Under the pieces are notes generated by a model. The model was not told the origin of the DNA. It searched no databases and was given only the letters and a program-made list of their open reading frames with translations. Below, piece after piece: positions 1 through 11,160 of a stretch of DNA of 64,000 nt. The stretch's first letter is position 1. Each line of letters begins with the position of its first letter. Made by a program: the position numbers and the translations under genes. Source of the stretch: Aralia elata (taxonomy: Eukaryota > Streptophyta > Magnoliopsida > Apiales > Araliaceae); the NCBI GenBank assembly GCA_034770075.1, contig CM068380.1, forward strand, positions 28,892,005-28,956,004, written 5' to 3'.

Positions 1-583
1 CTAGCAAACGATATTATGTCTGATCATAGGTAGCAATTGATAGTATCTGATTGTGGACAAGCTTTTGGATATTATTAAGATTATTAGAAGGCAAGTTAAA
101 TAATTCCTGATTGTGCAATTGTTGCTTGGAATAACCTAATTCTCTCATTCTTTATGCTGCTGTTATATTAAATCTAGACTGATAGTTCTAGGTTATATGA
201 TAGTTAGAGTCTCTTGAGGCGATTGTCATATTAGATTTACACATAAGGAGAATTGGGGATAATTAGCGATTGTGGTTATCTAGGGTTATTAGTCTCATTG
301 AAGGATAAATATTGTTAAACTTGATTTTCCCATAATTGTGATAAGGTGATACTGAACTGAAGAACTGAAGCTTTTTATTCATTGATCATTCTTAATTACT
401 TTTGTTAGTTTAGTGAATCAAACTCAAAAACCCCTCATTAATAGAAATAATTGGAATGCTAGAATAAGTAAAAGATTAATTCACTTCTCTGTGGGATCGA
501 TCCTTGCTTGTCATTATACTAAGTTTTGTGCTAGTAGAGTGTTAGTAAGGTATTAATTTTGGAGTGTAAAATGACAGCTCCCA
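1..583 (+). repeat. 5' LTR of host Athila element (3' part only)
   Basis: This stretch is near-identical to 15361-15937. It ends in ...GCTCCCA at 583, directly before the primer binding site. The start of the LTR lies left of the window. Confidence 0.93.
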
Positions 584-588
584 AATTT

Positions 589-606
589 TGGCGCCGTTGC
601 CGGGGA
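589..606 (+). other. Primer binding site, tRNA-Asp type
   Basis: The motif TGGCGCCGTTGCCGGGGA starts five bases after the LTR end. It is the minus-strand priming site typical of Athila-lineage elements. The same 18-mer occurs on the opposite strand in the nested element (8555-8572). Confidence 0.93.
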
Positions 607-671
607 AATGTTATTTATCTTTATTTATTCTTCATTTTATTTTATTTTATTTTTGTTCATTATTGTAGTTT

Positions 672-2671
672 ATGACACGATCCTCTCAATCCGGTGATTT
701 GAATTTTGATCCAGAAATTGAGAAAACTGCACGCAGGCTAAGGAAAGAAGCTCGTCAAGCTCGAGGCATCACTGCAGAGTCAGACGAAATCCATCACATC
801 ACCGGGACTCAACATAGCACTTGAGTTACTGTCAAATACATCATCCACCGATTCAGAGAAGGAAGAAGAAATGGCTGGTGCCAAATAACAACAGAAACAC
901 TCAAAGAATTAGCCACTCCCAATCTTAATCAACAAACCCTTGTGCATTGAATATCCTACTTTAACTGCTGCTTTTGAACTTAAAATCGGGGACTAATTCA
1001 TCTTTTGCCTACTTTTCGTGGTCTCACAGGTGAAGATCCATACAAGCACTTGAAGGAATTCCATGTGGTGTGTTTCCAACCATGAAGCCACATGGAATAA
1101 TAGAGGATCAAATCAAGCTAAGGGCATTTCCATTCTCACTGGGAGATCTAGCGAAGGACTGGCTGTACTATCTTCCTTCAGGGTCAATACAGTCATGGAA
1201 TGACATGAAAAGGCTTGTTCTTGGAGAAGTACTTTCCTGCTTCAAGAGTTGCCAATATCAAAAAGGAGATATGCGCCATTTCGACAGTTCAACGGAGAGA
1301 CACTGTATGAGTATTGGGAAAGATTTAAAAAACTGTGTTCCAGTTGTTTCCTCCCCATCAAATAGACGATCAACACCTGATTCAGTACTTTTATGAGGGA
1401 TTATTACCAATGGATCGGGAGTATGATCGATGCTGCCAGTAGAGGAGCACTAGTAGATAAGACACCGGAGGCTGCAAGGACTCTAATTGCACATATGGCT
1501 GCTAATTCTCAGCAGTTTGGGACAAGGAATATCCATTCACCTGCAAGAGTGAATGAGTTGCCCTCGAGCAACCTTGATCAACAAATTTCTGATCTTACTG
1601 TGCTGGTTTAACAACAGGCTACAGGAAATACACCAGCCAGCAAAAGTTTTGTGGGATTTGCTTTAATGACTGGTTCATAGTACCGATTCTTGTCCGACAT
1701 TGCAAGAGGATGAAACCGCACAGCAAGCTAATGCAGTGGGAAATTTATCAAGCCACAACCGCTAGCGGAAGTATGACCCATATTCAAATACTTACAATCC
1801 AGGATGGAGGGATCACCCTAACCTTAGTTATGGAGGACATAGGCCACCAGCGCCAAAGCATGTATCCGGTTAGACAACAAGGGTTCCCACAAGGCTCTCA
1901 ACCAACTCAACCTCAATATCAACCTAGACAGGCAGCTCCTGCAAATCTTGGAACATCTTTGGAAGACATGTTCAAGGCATTCATGACACAAACACAGCAG
2001 TTCCAGCAGGAAACGAAAAATTCTGTTCAAGACTTGAGAAATCAGATAGGTCAACTTGCCACCACAGTGGGGAGGTTGGATGCTCAGGGTTCAGGAAAGT
2101 TGCCCTCCCAAACAGTTGTCAATCCAAGGGAGAATGCTAGTGCGATTACACTAAGGAGTGGAAAGGAGTTGGAAGTACCCAAAACAGTGACGGAAATTGA
2201 AAAAGAGAAGGCTAGTGATGAGATAGAGACACCGAGGGAAGCTGTTACCCCATCTACTCCAGTTAAGACTCCACCGTTGTCGTTTCCACCTAGAACACAC
2301 AAGACTTCAAAGAAGGAGGAAAAGGATAAGGAAATCTTGGAAACCTTCAGGAAGGTAGAAGTTAATATCCCTCTTTTGGAGGCCATCAAACAAGTGCCTA
2401 GGTATGCAAAGTTTTGAAAGAATTGTGCACTAACAAAAGAAAATTGAAAGATGATGAAAAAGTCACTGTAGGAGAGAATGTGTCAGCAGTGCTTCAAAGG
2501 AAAATGCCTCCTAAATGTAAAGATCCAGGAATGTTTACAATCCCATGTAGAATAGGTAATACCAGATTTGAGAAAGCCATGTTAGATTTAAGAGCGTCAA
2601 TAAATGTCATGCCATTATCTGTATTTGCTTCTTTAAATCTAGGACCTTTGAAACAAACTGGTGTTATCATT
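672..2671 (+). pseudogene. gag: Athila gag plus start of protease, broken and then interrupted
   Basis: The start ATG at 672 opens MTRSSQSGDLNFDPEIEKTA, the usual Athila gag N-terminus, but the frame stops after about 50 codons. Capsid blocks follow in other frames: an FPFSLGDLAKDWLYYLP segment near 1120-1180, a DAASRGALVDKTPEAA segment near 1430-1480, and a Gln-rich stretch at 1900-2050. The ITLRSGKE motif near 2143-2166 precedes a Lys/Glu-rich linker. A one-base deletion near 2415 shifts into the protease frame (2414-2671). There the active-site DLGAS motif reads DLRAS, so the catalytic-loop glycine is lost. The reading frame is then cut at 2671 by the nested element and resumes at 9972. 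In a live element gag forms the particle and protease cleaves the polyprotein. Confidence 0.85.
2667..2671. repeat. Target-site duplication TCATT (left copy)
   Basis: TCATT directly precedes the nested element at 2672 and is repeated at 9967-9971. A perfect 5-bp duplication is what integrase insertion leaves. Confidence 0.95.
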
Positions 2672-4067
2672 TGTTGCCTCTTTTTAAGTCTTAAATAAAA
2701 GAGCTCTAACTCACGCAAGTATACGTGGTCAACAAGTAATACAGAGGAAGTAGAGTATCGTCCCACAGAGACAAGATTAAATTAACTCATTATGCATCAG
2801 TTCTATCACTGTACTTATTTGCCTAAACTATTGTCTTACTTTTGGTGATAAAATTATGTCTAAGTTAATTAATAACTAAATATGCAAATACTAACGAAAT
2901 ATATTAAGCTTGGAATTAATGGGATCCTAACTTCATTTAATAGTTCATCTAATTATCGCTATCATGCTAGACAATGCACATATCACAGAAAAAGTAGCCA
3001 AGGACACTAAAATAGACTAATCATATCTGTCAATGTATTATGACCTACTTACATAATATCCATACTCAATAGACACCATGTAATCACCACTATAACCAAA
3101 ATCACTATATTTCTATGTGAAATTGCAATTATATTGATTTTAAGCTCAAGCCCTTATTTTGACTCTTACGGTAAAACAGTATTAGTTCTATCTGATTCAC
3201 AAAATATTAAGCTATCCAATTAAAGCCCCATATTCGCAAGTTATCATGATTACAATCCATACCTATATGTTATTTTTCAATTCCATATAAGTACTGAAAT
3301 CGAAATGGTGATCAAGCATTCATTACATGTAAAACAATCATGATAAAAGTTCCTTATGATATGCAAAACAATCTAACAATCAAGCTTATAATTAAACTAC
3401 ATATTAAAATCCGTTAGAATCCCATAATGGAGATTAGTTCATGTCTGAACCAAAAGCCATTATGGGATCAAAACTAAACATGAAAAATAAACAATCAATT
3501 GAAGAAAGAAGAAAAATAGATTGATCAAACCCAATTGAAGAATAAAATCCAAGATAAGCTTAAACCCACATCAAAATCCAAAGCTTGAGCAAAAGTAATC
3601 CACTGAAAAATCCCTCTCTCTAGAAAAGTTTAAAATATATCTATGATAAAAAAAACTACTAAAAGTCTCCAAGTTTTTATACTCAGGGTTTCCTTCTCAC
3701 TATCTAATCAATATAGACTAGAATCCTCTTCAGAATTGGCTCCCTTTTCCTCCTCCAACTGAAATTTAGCAACCCAAAATCGAGCCTAGCGCTTTCTGGC
3801 GCTATGATGAGCGCTTCTGGCGCTATGGTGCAGCATATGTAGCGCCTCTGGCGCTTGCATGGGCGCTTCTGGCGCTCAACCTTGTCCAGCTATTTACGAA
3901 AATGCCACTAGGTGTGTTTTAAGCTCCAAAATCACCCTTTTGCCCCTCCAGCTCCAACCTACAATAAATAAACACCAAAAACAAGTAAAATAATTCTATA
4001 AACACTTAAAAACCACAATAATTAAGTCTAACAATACATGATTTGTAGGTATAAATCCCACTCATCA
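2672..4067 (-). repeat. 3' LTR of nested Athila element
   Basis: It begins TGTTGCC on the + strand and ends ACTCATCA; read on the - strand it runs TGATGAG...GGCAACA. It matches 8579-9966 with small indels. It contains a cluster of AGCGC-N5-GCGCT palindromes at about 3788-3878. Confidence 0.93.
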
Positions 4068-4080
4068 AATACCCCCAAAC
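4068..4080 (-). other. Polypurine tract of nested element
   Basis: On the - strand this reads GTTTGGGGGTATT directly before the 3' LTR. It is the plus-strand priming site of reverse transcription. Confidence 0.8.
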
Positions 4081-5580
4081 TTGACCAATTGCTTGTCCTC
4101 AAGCAATGCAATGATGCAAATGCAAACTAAACTATCATGCCTACGAATCCAAACAATCAACCAACATAGTATCCAACACCAGGCCTCAAAGATATCATAC
4201 AATACTTAAGTAGAATCTCTAACCAACGCAAAGTTTCTAACTTTAACCAATGAGTTAAGATACACCTGTCGTCACCCCATGTCGTGCGTGTGTGTATATC
4301 AAACCATTTCAATCAATTACATACTCAAATCCATCACATAATTGACTTCTTAGAAGAAAAACTTTCAATTGTAACTCAATTCAACCCGTGAACACAACCA
4401 ATTCAACTGATTTCAAGCAATCACTAAGCATAGGGGTTTTTCGAAAGTTATTTAACACATATAAATCCTTTTTAAACCCTTCCCCAGAAATATAGAACAA
4501 AATTTTTTTTCTTTTTAGTGAGTGCATTTTATGCTCCATCTCACTTTCTTCTGAACGAGTGCGTTTTACGCTCCATCTCGTTCCATGTGTTTATGAGTGA
4601 GTGCGTTTTACGCTCCATCTCAACCCACCACATGATCCATTCTTCAATTGGGAAAGGTTCAAAATTTTCAAATTTCTCTTTTTCTTTTTTTTTTTTTTTT
4701 CATTTTTTTTCACCCCAAGATTCCCCCAAACTTAGATTCTTGCCTGTTTTTCATTTGATGGACGTTTCACTGATATTATCAAGTTTTAACCCAAATCTTC
4801 TACCAGAAGAAAATTATACAACAATTTGAAATAAACTGATCAAAACAATTGATTGTGTGCTTTCATTACTAACAAAAGTTTCAGACAGGTTAAACTTCTC
4901 TTCTTAATCAAAGTCATCACTAAGCACTAGTTTTCCATTCTTCTCAAGTTAAAACCATGAAACCAGTCTTATCATTGGCCACATTAGATACTATATCAAT
5001 TTATGCTTAATTCATGAAACTAAATGCATAACACAACCTAAAAAATGCAATGTAACTACCATGCATCATGCAAAACAAGGAAACAAAACAAACTATATGC
5101 ATAAAAACAAAAAAACTACCCCCCAAACTGAACAAGTCAATGTCCTCATTGAAAAATAATAAGAGATTAAGAATAGAGGACGCCTCTGATGAAGAACACT
5201 ACTCATCATCACTGCCATCGGCCAGCGTCATCATCATCCTCATCCGAATCAGGAGGCGAGTCAGGTGGTGGGTAAATAGATAAAGGAGGAGCTGGTGGAA
5301 CTGAAATGGCTTGCTTGTTGTCGAGCGCTTTAGGCGCTAAAACCCATACTTAGCTAATTTTTCCCAGTTCAAGTTTCTATCTGCAAACCAATCAACCCAA
5401 AATCCAAAATTAGTGGCAAGAAACCCCTTTTTTTTTTTTTTTATCTCTTTTTTTTCTTTTTTTAAAAAAAAAAAAACAAAATTAACTGACTAAACAAAAG
5501 CAAAACAGAAAATTAAAAATGCTGGGTTGCCTCCCAGATAGCGCTAAGTTATAGTCAATTAGCTTGACTGTCTCTGAATC
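4081..5580 (-). other. Non-coding 3' spacer of nested element
   Basis: About 1.5 kb lie between the end of the ORF and the polypurine tract. The spacer holds three hairpin repeats (4520-4623), long T and A runs (4677-4710 and 5427-5480), and near 5190-5340 a short - strand frame encoding a Pro-rich then Asp-rich tail (PPPDSPPDSDEDDDD). That tail may be a remnant of the extra ORF some Athila elements carry after pol. Just past the ORF stop, 5520-5545 carries the motif GGGAGGCAACCCA on the - strand. Confidence 0.6.
4520..4623 (-). repeat. Three hairpin-forming tandem units
   Basis: Units at 4520-4544, 4557-4580 and 4599-4623 share GAGTGCRTTTTAYGCTCCATCTC on the + strand. Each can fold with a CGT/ACG or CAT/ATG stem over an A/T loop. 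The same unit occurs four times in the host element at 14037-14191. Confidence 0.8.
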
Positions 5581-7197
5581 TCATCCTGGTTCAAACGCAA
5601 AAAATGTCATTGCATGCCTCCTCTTAGTCTTTTCTTTGAATTCCGTGGCATCATCGTACGTTTGAAAACCCCCAAACTTATCTTCATCCATTAGCAGAAA
5701 ATAACGATCATCATTCGATTCAACTTTTCCTGTATCCTTGACCACTTCTTTCATTATCGGATTAAGCCCTCTTTGCTGCTCAACCGACGGCTTGCTACCA
5801 TCTTCCAGTAGGATCTTATGCATGCAAAAAGACGAGCTTATCCCCTTGATATCTGCTATGGTCCATCCAATAGCTGATTTAAACTCTCTAAGCACTCGTA
5901 GCAGTCTTTCCTCCTGAAAAGATGTTAGTGCAGAATAAATACTCACAGGTAGCTTTGAGTATTTATTTAAAAATGCGTACCTAAGATGTTCTGGAAGTGG
6001 TTTAAGTTCAAGTTCGTCACATTCTTCATCCTCCAATTCTAAATCTTCAACAATTGCTCTCTGCAGTGGTTCATAGTTCAAGAAACTCTCCCCGTCATCA
6101 TTCACTATACTATCCACTAAGTCAGCTCTGAAGCATTCTTCTTCATCAGTGGGAAGCTTCATTGCCTTGAAAACCTTAAACTTCACCTCCTGATCATGTA
6201 CACGCATTGTGAGCTCCCCTTTCTGCACATCTATCAAAGTCCTCCCCGTGGCTAGGAATGGTCTCCCTAGTATGATTGGTATATTTTTGTCCTCCTCATA
6301 GTCCAAGATGATGAAGTCTGCCGGAAAGATAAATTTGTCCACTTTTACCAATACGTCCTCCACTATTCCTCGTGGATATGTGATTGATCTATCGGATAAC
6401 TGCAAAGAGATATTTGTTGGTCTTGGCTCTGGCAATCCCAACTGACTGAACACTGACAACGGCATCAGGTTGATACTTGCACCAAGATCACATAAACATT
6501 TATCGAAGCTCATCTTTCCGATCGTACATGGAATTGTGAAACTGCCCGGATCTTTCAGCTTTGGAGGTAATTTACGTTGAAGCACTGCACTGCATTCCTC
6601 TGTCAAGGCCACTGTCTCAAACTCGTCTAACCTTCTCTTCCTAGACAGTATACCCTTCATAAACTTTGCATAACTTGGCATTTGTTCCAATGCCTCCGCG
6701 AAAGGTATGTTGATCTGCAGTTTCTTAAAAACCTCTAAAAACTTTCTGAACTGATTATCATCCCTCTGCTTGTTCAATCTCTGAGGATATGGAACTTGAG
6801 GGTGAACTTGTGGTACTGTAGTCACGGGCTTCTTATCTGAACTTACTTTATTCTTCTCTATTTTCTGCGACTCGGACTCATCCTTCTTCTCTTTCTGTTC
6901 GGCTTCAATTTCTTTCTCAGTTTCTACCCTAGTATCATCCCCTTGTAAACTCGGTGCTGCTGTTTCTGGTGCATTGCCTGAATATTGCTTTCCCGATCTG
7001 AGTGTAATGGCCTGACACTGTTCCCTACCTTCTCTCCGTGGATTTGCCTCTGTGTCACTTGGCAATGAACCCTGGGGACTGCTGTTAAGCATAGTCGCCA
7101 TTTGTCCCATCTGAGCTTCCAGATTTTTAATAGCCACTGCCTGGCTTTTGATCATCACCTCTGTGTTTGCCATGTACTTTAACATCATCTCCTCCAT
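5581..7197 (-). CDS. Gag C-terminus, aspartic protease and truncated RT start (nested Athila)
   Basis: An open frame of 538 codons. Residues 1-40 continue gag, residues 63-72 carry ITLRSGKQ, and residues 95-125 are Lys/Glu-rich. The retropepsin domain spans about 200-340 with catalytic DLGAS at 237-241 and IILGRPFL at 308-315. The linker to RT (LKPLPEHLRYAFL, GWTIADIKGIS) is at 398-454, and the RT start (HKILLEDGSKP, LNPIMKEVVK) runs to residue 487. There the homology to Athila RT stops abruptly and an unfamiliar 50-residue acidic/basic tail follows. The rest of RT, RNase H and integrase have been deleted. Protease looks intact; the protein cannot reverse-transcribe. The annotated start is simply the first ATG of the open frame; in the element it is probably read through from gag. 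Confidence 0.88.
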   Translation of the reverse strand: MEEMMLKYMANTEVMIKSQAVAIKNLEAQMGQMATMLNSSPQGSLPSDTEANPRREGREQCQAITLRSGKQYSGNAPETAAPSLQGDDTRVETEKEIEAEQKEKKDESESQKIEKNKVSSDKKPVTTVPQVHPQVPYPQRLNKQRDDNQFRKFLEVFKKLQINIPFAEALEQMPSYAKFMKGILSRKRRLDEFETVALTEECSAVLQRKLPPKLKDPGSFTIPCTIGKMSFDKCLCDLGASINLMPLSVFSQLGLPEPRPTNISLQLSDRSITYPRGIVEDVLVKVDKFIFPADFIILDYEEDKNIPIILGRPFLATGRTLIDVQKGELTMRVHDQEVKFKVFKAMKLPTDEEECFRADLVDSIVNDDGESFLNYEPLQRAIVEDLELEDEECDELELKPLPEHLRYAFLNKYSKLPVSIYSALTSFQEERLLRVLREFKSAIGWTIADIKGISSSFCMHKILLEDGSKPSVEQQRGLNPIMKEVVKDTGKVESNDDRYFLLMDEDKFGGFQTYDDATEFKEKTKRRHAMTFFAFEPG

Positions 7198-7765
7198 TTC
7201 TGATTTCTTTTCCTGCGGAGGTGCGTATGGAGTAGGATGTTGTTGTTGAGAATATCCCGGTGGAAAAGGTGGTCGTGAAGCATACTGTTGCTGCGCCGGG
7301 CTGAAACTGATTGTTCTGCTGAAACTGCTGCTGCTGATTTCCTTGGTTGTTTGACCAACTAAAGTTTGGATGATTGCGGTTGTTGGGGTGGTATGTGTTC
7401 TGAAACTGACCTTGGTCTTTCTTATAAGTGTTCACATATTGCACCGACTCCGAGTTGATAGCACATTGATCTGTTGAGTGCGACCCCGCGCAAATCTCAC
7501 AAACGAAGGCAACTGACTTGGCTTTGCTTTCCGACAATGAATCTATTTTCTTTGCCATAGCTGCCATCTGTGCTGACAACTGGGTAATAGCATCCACTTC
7601 CAACAAACCTGCAACTCTGGGCTGTGACGTTCTGGCTGTAGGATTTTGAAAATCATTTGCTGCCATAGTCTCAATAAGGTTATAAGCCTCGTCATAGCTC
7701 TTTGCCCCTAAAGCTCCACCCGCAGCTGCATCTACCATCTGCCTAGACTGCCATCCCAAATCCAT
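7198..7765 (-). pseudogene. gag: Gag middle region (nested Athila), frameshifted
   Basis: This frame encodes VDAAAGGALGAKSYDEAYNL and NLIETMAANDF, the conserved end of the Athila capsid domain. A Cys/His cluster (CEICAGSHSTDQC) near 7465-7500 resembles a degenerate zinc knuckle, followed by an Asn/Gln-rich stretch. The frame overlaps both neighbours by a few dozen bases in different frames, so single-base indels have split what was one gag. Confidence 0.82.
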
Positions 7766-8430
7766 TATAAAATGTGTTGATCACCATCCAATCTAGCATC
7801 CCATGGTGTGGACACTTCCTTAGCATCTCCTTGTACCTATCCCAAGCCTCGTATAAGGACTCACCCTGTTGTTGCTCAAATTGAGAAATTGCCGTCCTTA
7901 GTTTTGCAGTTTTAGCCATTGGGAAAAACTTGGCTAGGAATTTTTGTGCTAAGTCCTCCCATGTAGTAATTGATCCTGCAGGCAAAGAATGAAGCCAACT
8001 TCTTGCTCTATCCCTTAATGAAAATGGAAACAGTCTTAGTCGGATAGCATCCTCCGTCACCCCGTTGTATCTGAATGTATCACAAATTTCAATGAAACTC
8101 AAAAGATGCTCATTAGGATCGTCTGTAGCAGCACCCCCAAACTGGACCGAAATTCTGCACCATTTGAATGGTTCCTGGTTTAATCTCAAAGGTATTTGCT
8201 GCTATTGCCGGTCTTACTATGCTAGACTGCAATCCATTGATGTTTGGCATGGAATAGTCCCTCAAAGCTTTATGTTCCTCTCTTTGCTCAATTCTTTGTT
8301 CCTCCGCCATCTTTGGAATAGTTCTTTCTAACTGTGCTTGCAAATTCCTACGCACTCTTGCTTTCCAACCTCTTCCGTCAATATTATCCTGAGCTGGTGT
8401 TAATTCTGAGTTGGATGAGCGTGTGTGCAT
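7743..8430 (-). pseudogene. gag: Gag N-terminus and capsid (nested Athila), frameshifted
   Basis: The likely start is the ATG at 8430 (MHTRSSNSEL). Lys/Arg-rich and Glu-rich segments follow, then FEIKPGTIQMVQNF. A frameshift near 8140-8170 leads into the capsid core (DDPNEHLLSFIEICDTFRYNG, RLFPFSLRDRARSWL, QKFLAKFFP, ESLYEAWDRYKEML, CPHHGMLDW). These are the standard Athila/gypsy gag blocks. The frame ends just past FYNG, where another shift moves to the next block. Confidence 0.85.
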
Positions 8431-8554
8431 AAAAATTCTACAAGTACCTGAAATCAAAACAAAAATAAAAATAGAAATGAGAAAAGATTAGAGTTGTCTA
8501 AGTCAAAACAATAATAGCTTAAAACTAATGATAATAATAAAAATCTAACGCCTG

Positions 8555-8572
8555 TCCCCGGCAACGGCGCCA
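8555..8572 (-). other. Primer binding site, tRNA-Asp type (nested element)
   Basis: The reverse complement reads TGGCGCCGTTGCCGGGGA, identical to the host element's site. It lies six bases inside the right-hand (5') LTR and fixes the element's orientation as minus. Confidence 0.93.
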
Positions 8573-8578
8573 AAAACT

Positions 8579-9966
8579 TGTTGCCTCTTTTTAAGTCTTA
8601 AATAAAAGAGCTCTAACTCACGCAAGTATACGTGGTCAACAAGTAATACAGAGGAAGTAGAGTATCGTCCCACAGAGACAAGATTAAATTAACTCATTAT
8701 GCATCAGTTCTATCACTGTACTTATTTGCCTAAACTATTGTCTTACTTTTGGTGATAAAATTATGTCTAAGTTAATTAATAACTAAATATGCAAATACTA
8801 ACGAAAATATATTAAGCTTGGAATTAATGGGATCCTAACTTCATTTAATAGTTCATCTAATTATCGCTATCATGCTAGACAATGCACATATCACAGAAAA
8901 GTAGCCAAGGACACTAAAATAGACATAATCATCTGTCAATGTATTATGACCTACTTACATAATATCCATACTCAATAGACACCATGTAATCACCACTATA
9001 ACCAAAATCACTATATTTCTATGTGAAATTGCAATTATATTGATTTTAAGCTCAAGCCCTTATTTTGACTCTTACGGTAAAACAGTATATTTCTATCTGA
9101 TTCACAAAATATTAAGCTATCCAATTAAGCCCCATATTCGCAAGTTATCATGATTACAATCCATACCTATATGTTATTTTTCAATTCCATATAAGTACTG
9201 AAATCGAATGGTGATCAAGCATTCATACATGTAAAACAATCATGATAAAAGTTCCTTATGATATGCAAAACAATCTAACAATCAAGCTTATAATTAAACT
9301 ACATATTAAAATCCGTTAGAATCCCATAATGGAGATTAGTTCATGTCTGAACCAAAAGCCATTATGGGATCAAAACTAAACATGAAAAATAAACAATCAA
9401 TTGAAGAAAGAAGAAAAATAGATTGATCAAACCCAATTGAAGAATAAAATCCAAGATAAGCTTAAACCCACATCAAAATCCAAAGCTTGAGCAAAAGTAA
9501 TCCACTGAAAAATCCCTCTCTCTAGAAAAGTAAAATATATCTATGATAAAAAAAACTACTAAAAGTCTCCAAGTTTTTATACTCAGGGTTTCCTTCTCAC
9601 TATCTAATCAATATAGACTAGAATCCTCTTCAGAATTGGCTCCCTTTTCCTCCTCCAACTGAAATTTAGCAACCCAAAATCGAGCCTAGCGCTTCTGGCG
9701 CTATGATGAGCGCTTCTGGCGCTATGGTGCAGCATATGTAGCGCCTCTGGCGCTTGCATGGGCGCTTCTGGCGCTCAACCTTGTCCAGCTATTTACGAAA
9801 ATGCCACTAGGTGTGTTTTAAGCTCCAAAATCACCCTTTTGCCCCTCCAGCTCCAACCTACAATAAATAAACACCAAAAACAAGTAAAATAATTCTATAA
9901 ACACTTAAAAACCACAATAATTAAGTCTAACAATACATGATTTGTAGGTATAAATCCCACTCATCA
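8579..9966 (-). repeat. 5' LTR of nested Athila element
   Basis: This 1388-bp LTR is the partner of 2672-4067. Four AGCGC-N5-GCGCT palindromes lie at 9688-9775. A TATA-like TATAAAAA on the - strand is at 9574-9581. Confidence 0.93.
9574..9581 (-). promoter_or_regulatory. Probable TATA box of nested element
   Basis: TATAAAAA on the - strand inside the 5' LTR, downstream of the GC-rich palindrome cluster in the direction of transcription. It is called by motif and position only. Confidence 0.45.
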
Positions 9967-9971
9967 TCATT
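9967..9971. repeat. Target-site duplication TCATT (right copy)
   Basis: Matches 2667-2671. Removing 2672-9971 puts the protease back in one frame. Confidence 0.95.
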
Positions 9972-11160
9972 CAACTTGTTGATCGTACTAACACTTACCC
10001 TCAAGGGGTAATTGAAGATGTCTTAGTGCAGGTGAATCAGTTAATATTTCCTGCAGATTTTTACATTGTGGATATGGAAGATGATAGATCTCCAAATCCC
10101 TCGCACATCTTGCTAGGAAGGCCATTCTTGAAAACAACAAGGACAATGATCGATGTGCACAATGGGACCTTGACCATGGAATTTGATGGAGAGAAAATTC
10201 AGTTCAATAAATATGACGCCATGAGGTACCCTAGTGATGTTGATCATGTTTTTGCCATTGACATCATTGATTCTATAGTGAAGGGATCTTTTGAACAAGA
10301 CCACAGGGAAAGCTTGGAGATGGCTATTGCTAACAACTTGGACATGGATAAAGAGGAAGAATTTGACCAGAATCAAGAATTGAAGGAAGTTGTGGCTGCA
10401 TTGCACTCTTTACCAAAATTCACAGATAAGTATGCAGTTCAATCAATTCAATTGCCTATTTCTCATAAAAAATTGTTACCATCTGTGGAGCAAGCTCCAA
10501 TCTTAGAATTGAAACCCTTACCTGTTCACTTGAAATATGCATATTTAGGGACAAATGAAACTTTACCTGTGATTATTGCTAGTAATCTAACCAAAGTGCA
10601 GGAAGAGAAATTGTTGAGAGTTCTAAGAGACCATGTCACAGTGTTTGGTTGGACGATAGCAGATATCAAAGGTATAAGCCCCGCGATATGCATGCATAGG
10701 ATTCTTTTGGATGACGGAGCAAAGCCCACGAGAGAAGCACAGCGAAGATTAAATCCACCCATGATGGAGGTAGTCAAGAAAGAGGTGATTAAATTACTAG
10801 ATGCAGGCATAATCTACCCCATCTCCGACAGTCAGTGGGTGAGTCCGGTACAGGTAGTTCCGAAGAAGTCTGGAATAACTGTCATCACGAATGACAATAA
10901 TGAGTTGGTGCCCACACGGATACAAACAGGATGGAGAGTGTGTATTGACTACAGGAAACTAAATGTTGTAACCAGAAAAGATCACTTTCCTCTTCCTTTT
11001 ATTGATCAAATGCTAGAACGATTAGCGGGGCATACTTATTATTGCTTTCTAGATGGTTTTTCAGGATATAATCAGATCGTGATTGCACCCGAAGACCAGG
11101 AAAAGACCACATTCACGTGTCCATTTGGTACTTTTGCATACCGGAGGATGTCGTTTTGGA
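9972..11160 (+). pseudogene. pol: Athila protease C-terminus and RT N-terminal half
   Basis: The protease resumes after the nested insertion (QLIFPADFYIVD, ILLGRPFL). The longest open frame (10026-11168) continues through the protease-RT linker (LKPLPVHLKYAYLG, GWTIADIKGIS) to RT motifs: LLDAGIIYPISDSQWVSPV, WRVCIDYRKLN and a FLDGFSGYNQI block bearing the first catalytic aspartate. It ends at a one-base insertion in a T run near 11153-11156, where the expected RMPFGLCNAP block is thrown out of frame. RT copies element RNA into DNA; this copy is inactive because of the shift. Confidence 0.9.

Larger units (their letters stand above)
2672..9966 (-). mobile_element. Nested, internally deleted Athila-type element
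   Basis: This 7295-bp element lies on the - strand. It has two LTRs (2672-4067 and 8579-9966), a tRNA-Asp-type primer site (8555-8572), gag, protease, a truncated RT start, a 3' spacer and a polypurine tract. RT core, RNase H and integrase are missing, so it could only move with proteins supplied by a relative. The flanking TSD is TCATT. The two LTRs differ by scattered small indels and substitutions. Its spacer hairpin repeats and conserved post-pol motif resemble those of the host element, so the two are related but distinct families. Confidence 0.95.

Noticed and set aside
5068..5283. A + strand ORF of 71 codons
   Set aside because: It runs antisense to the nested element's spacer and has no domain. 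The acidic tail on the opposite strand is the better candidate.
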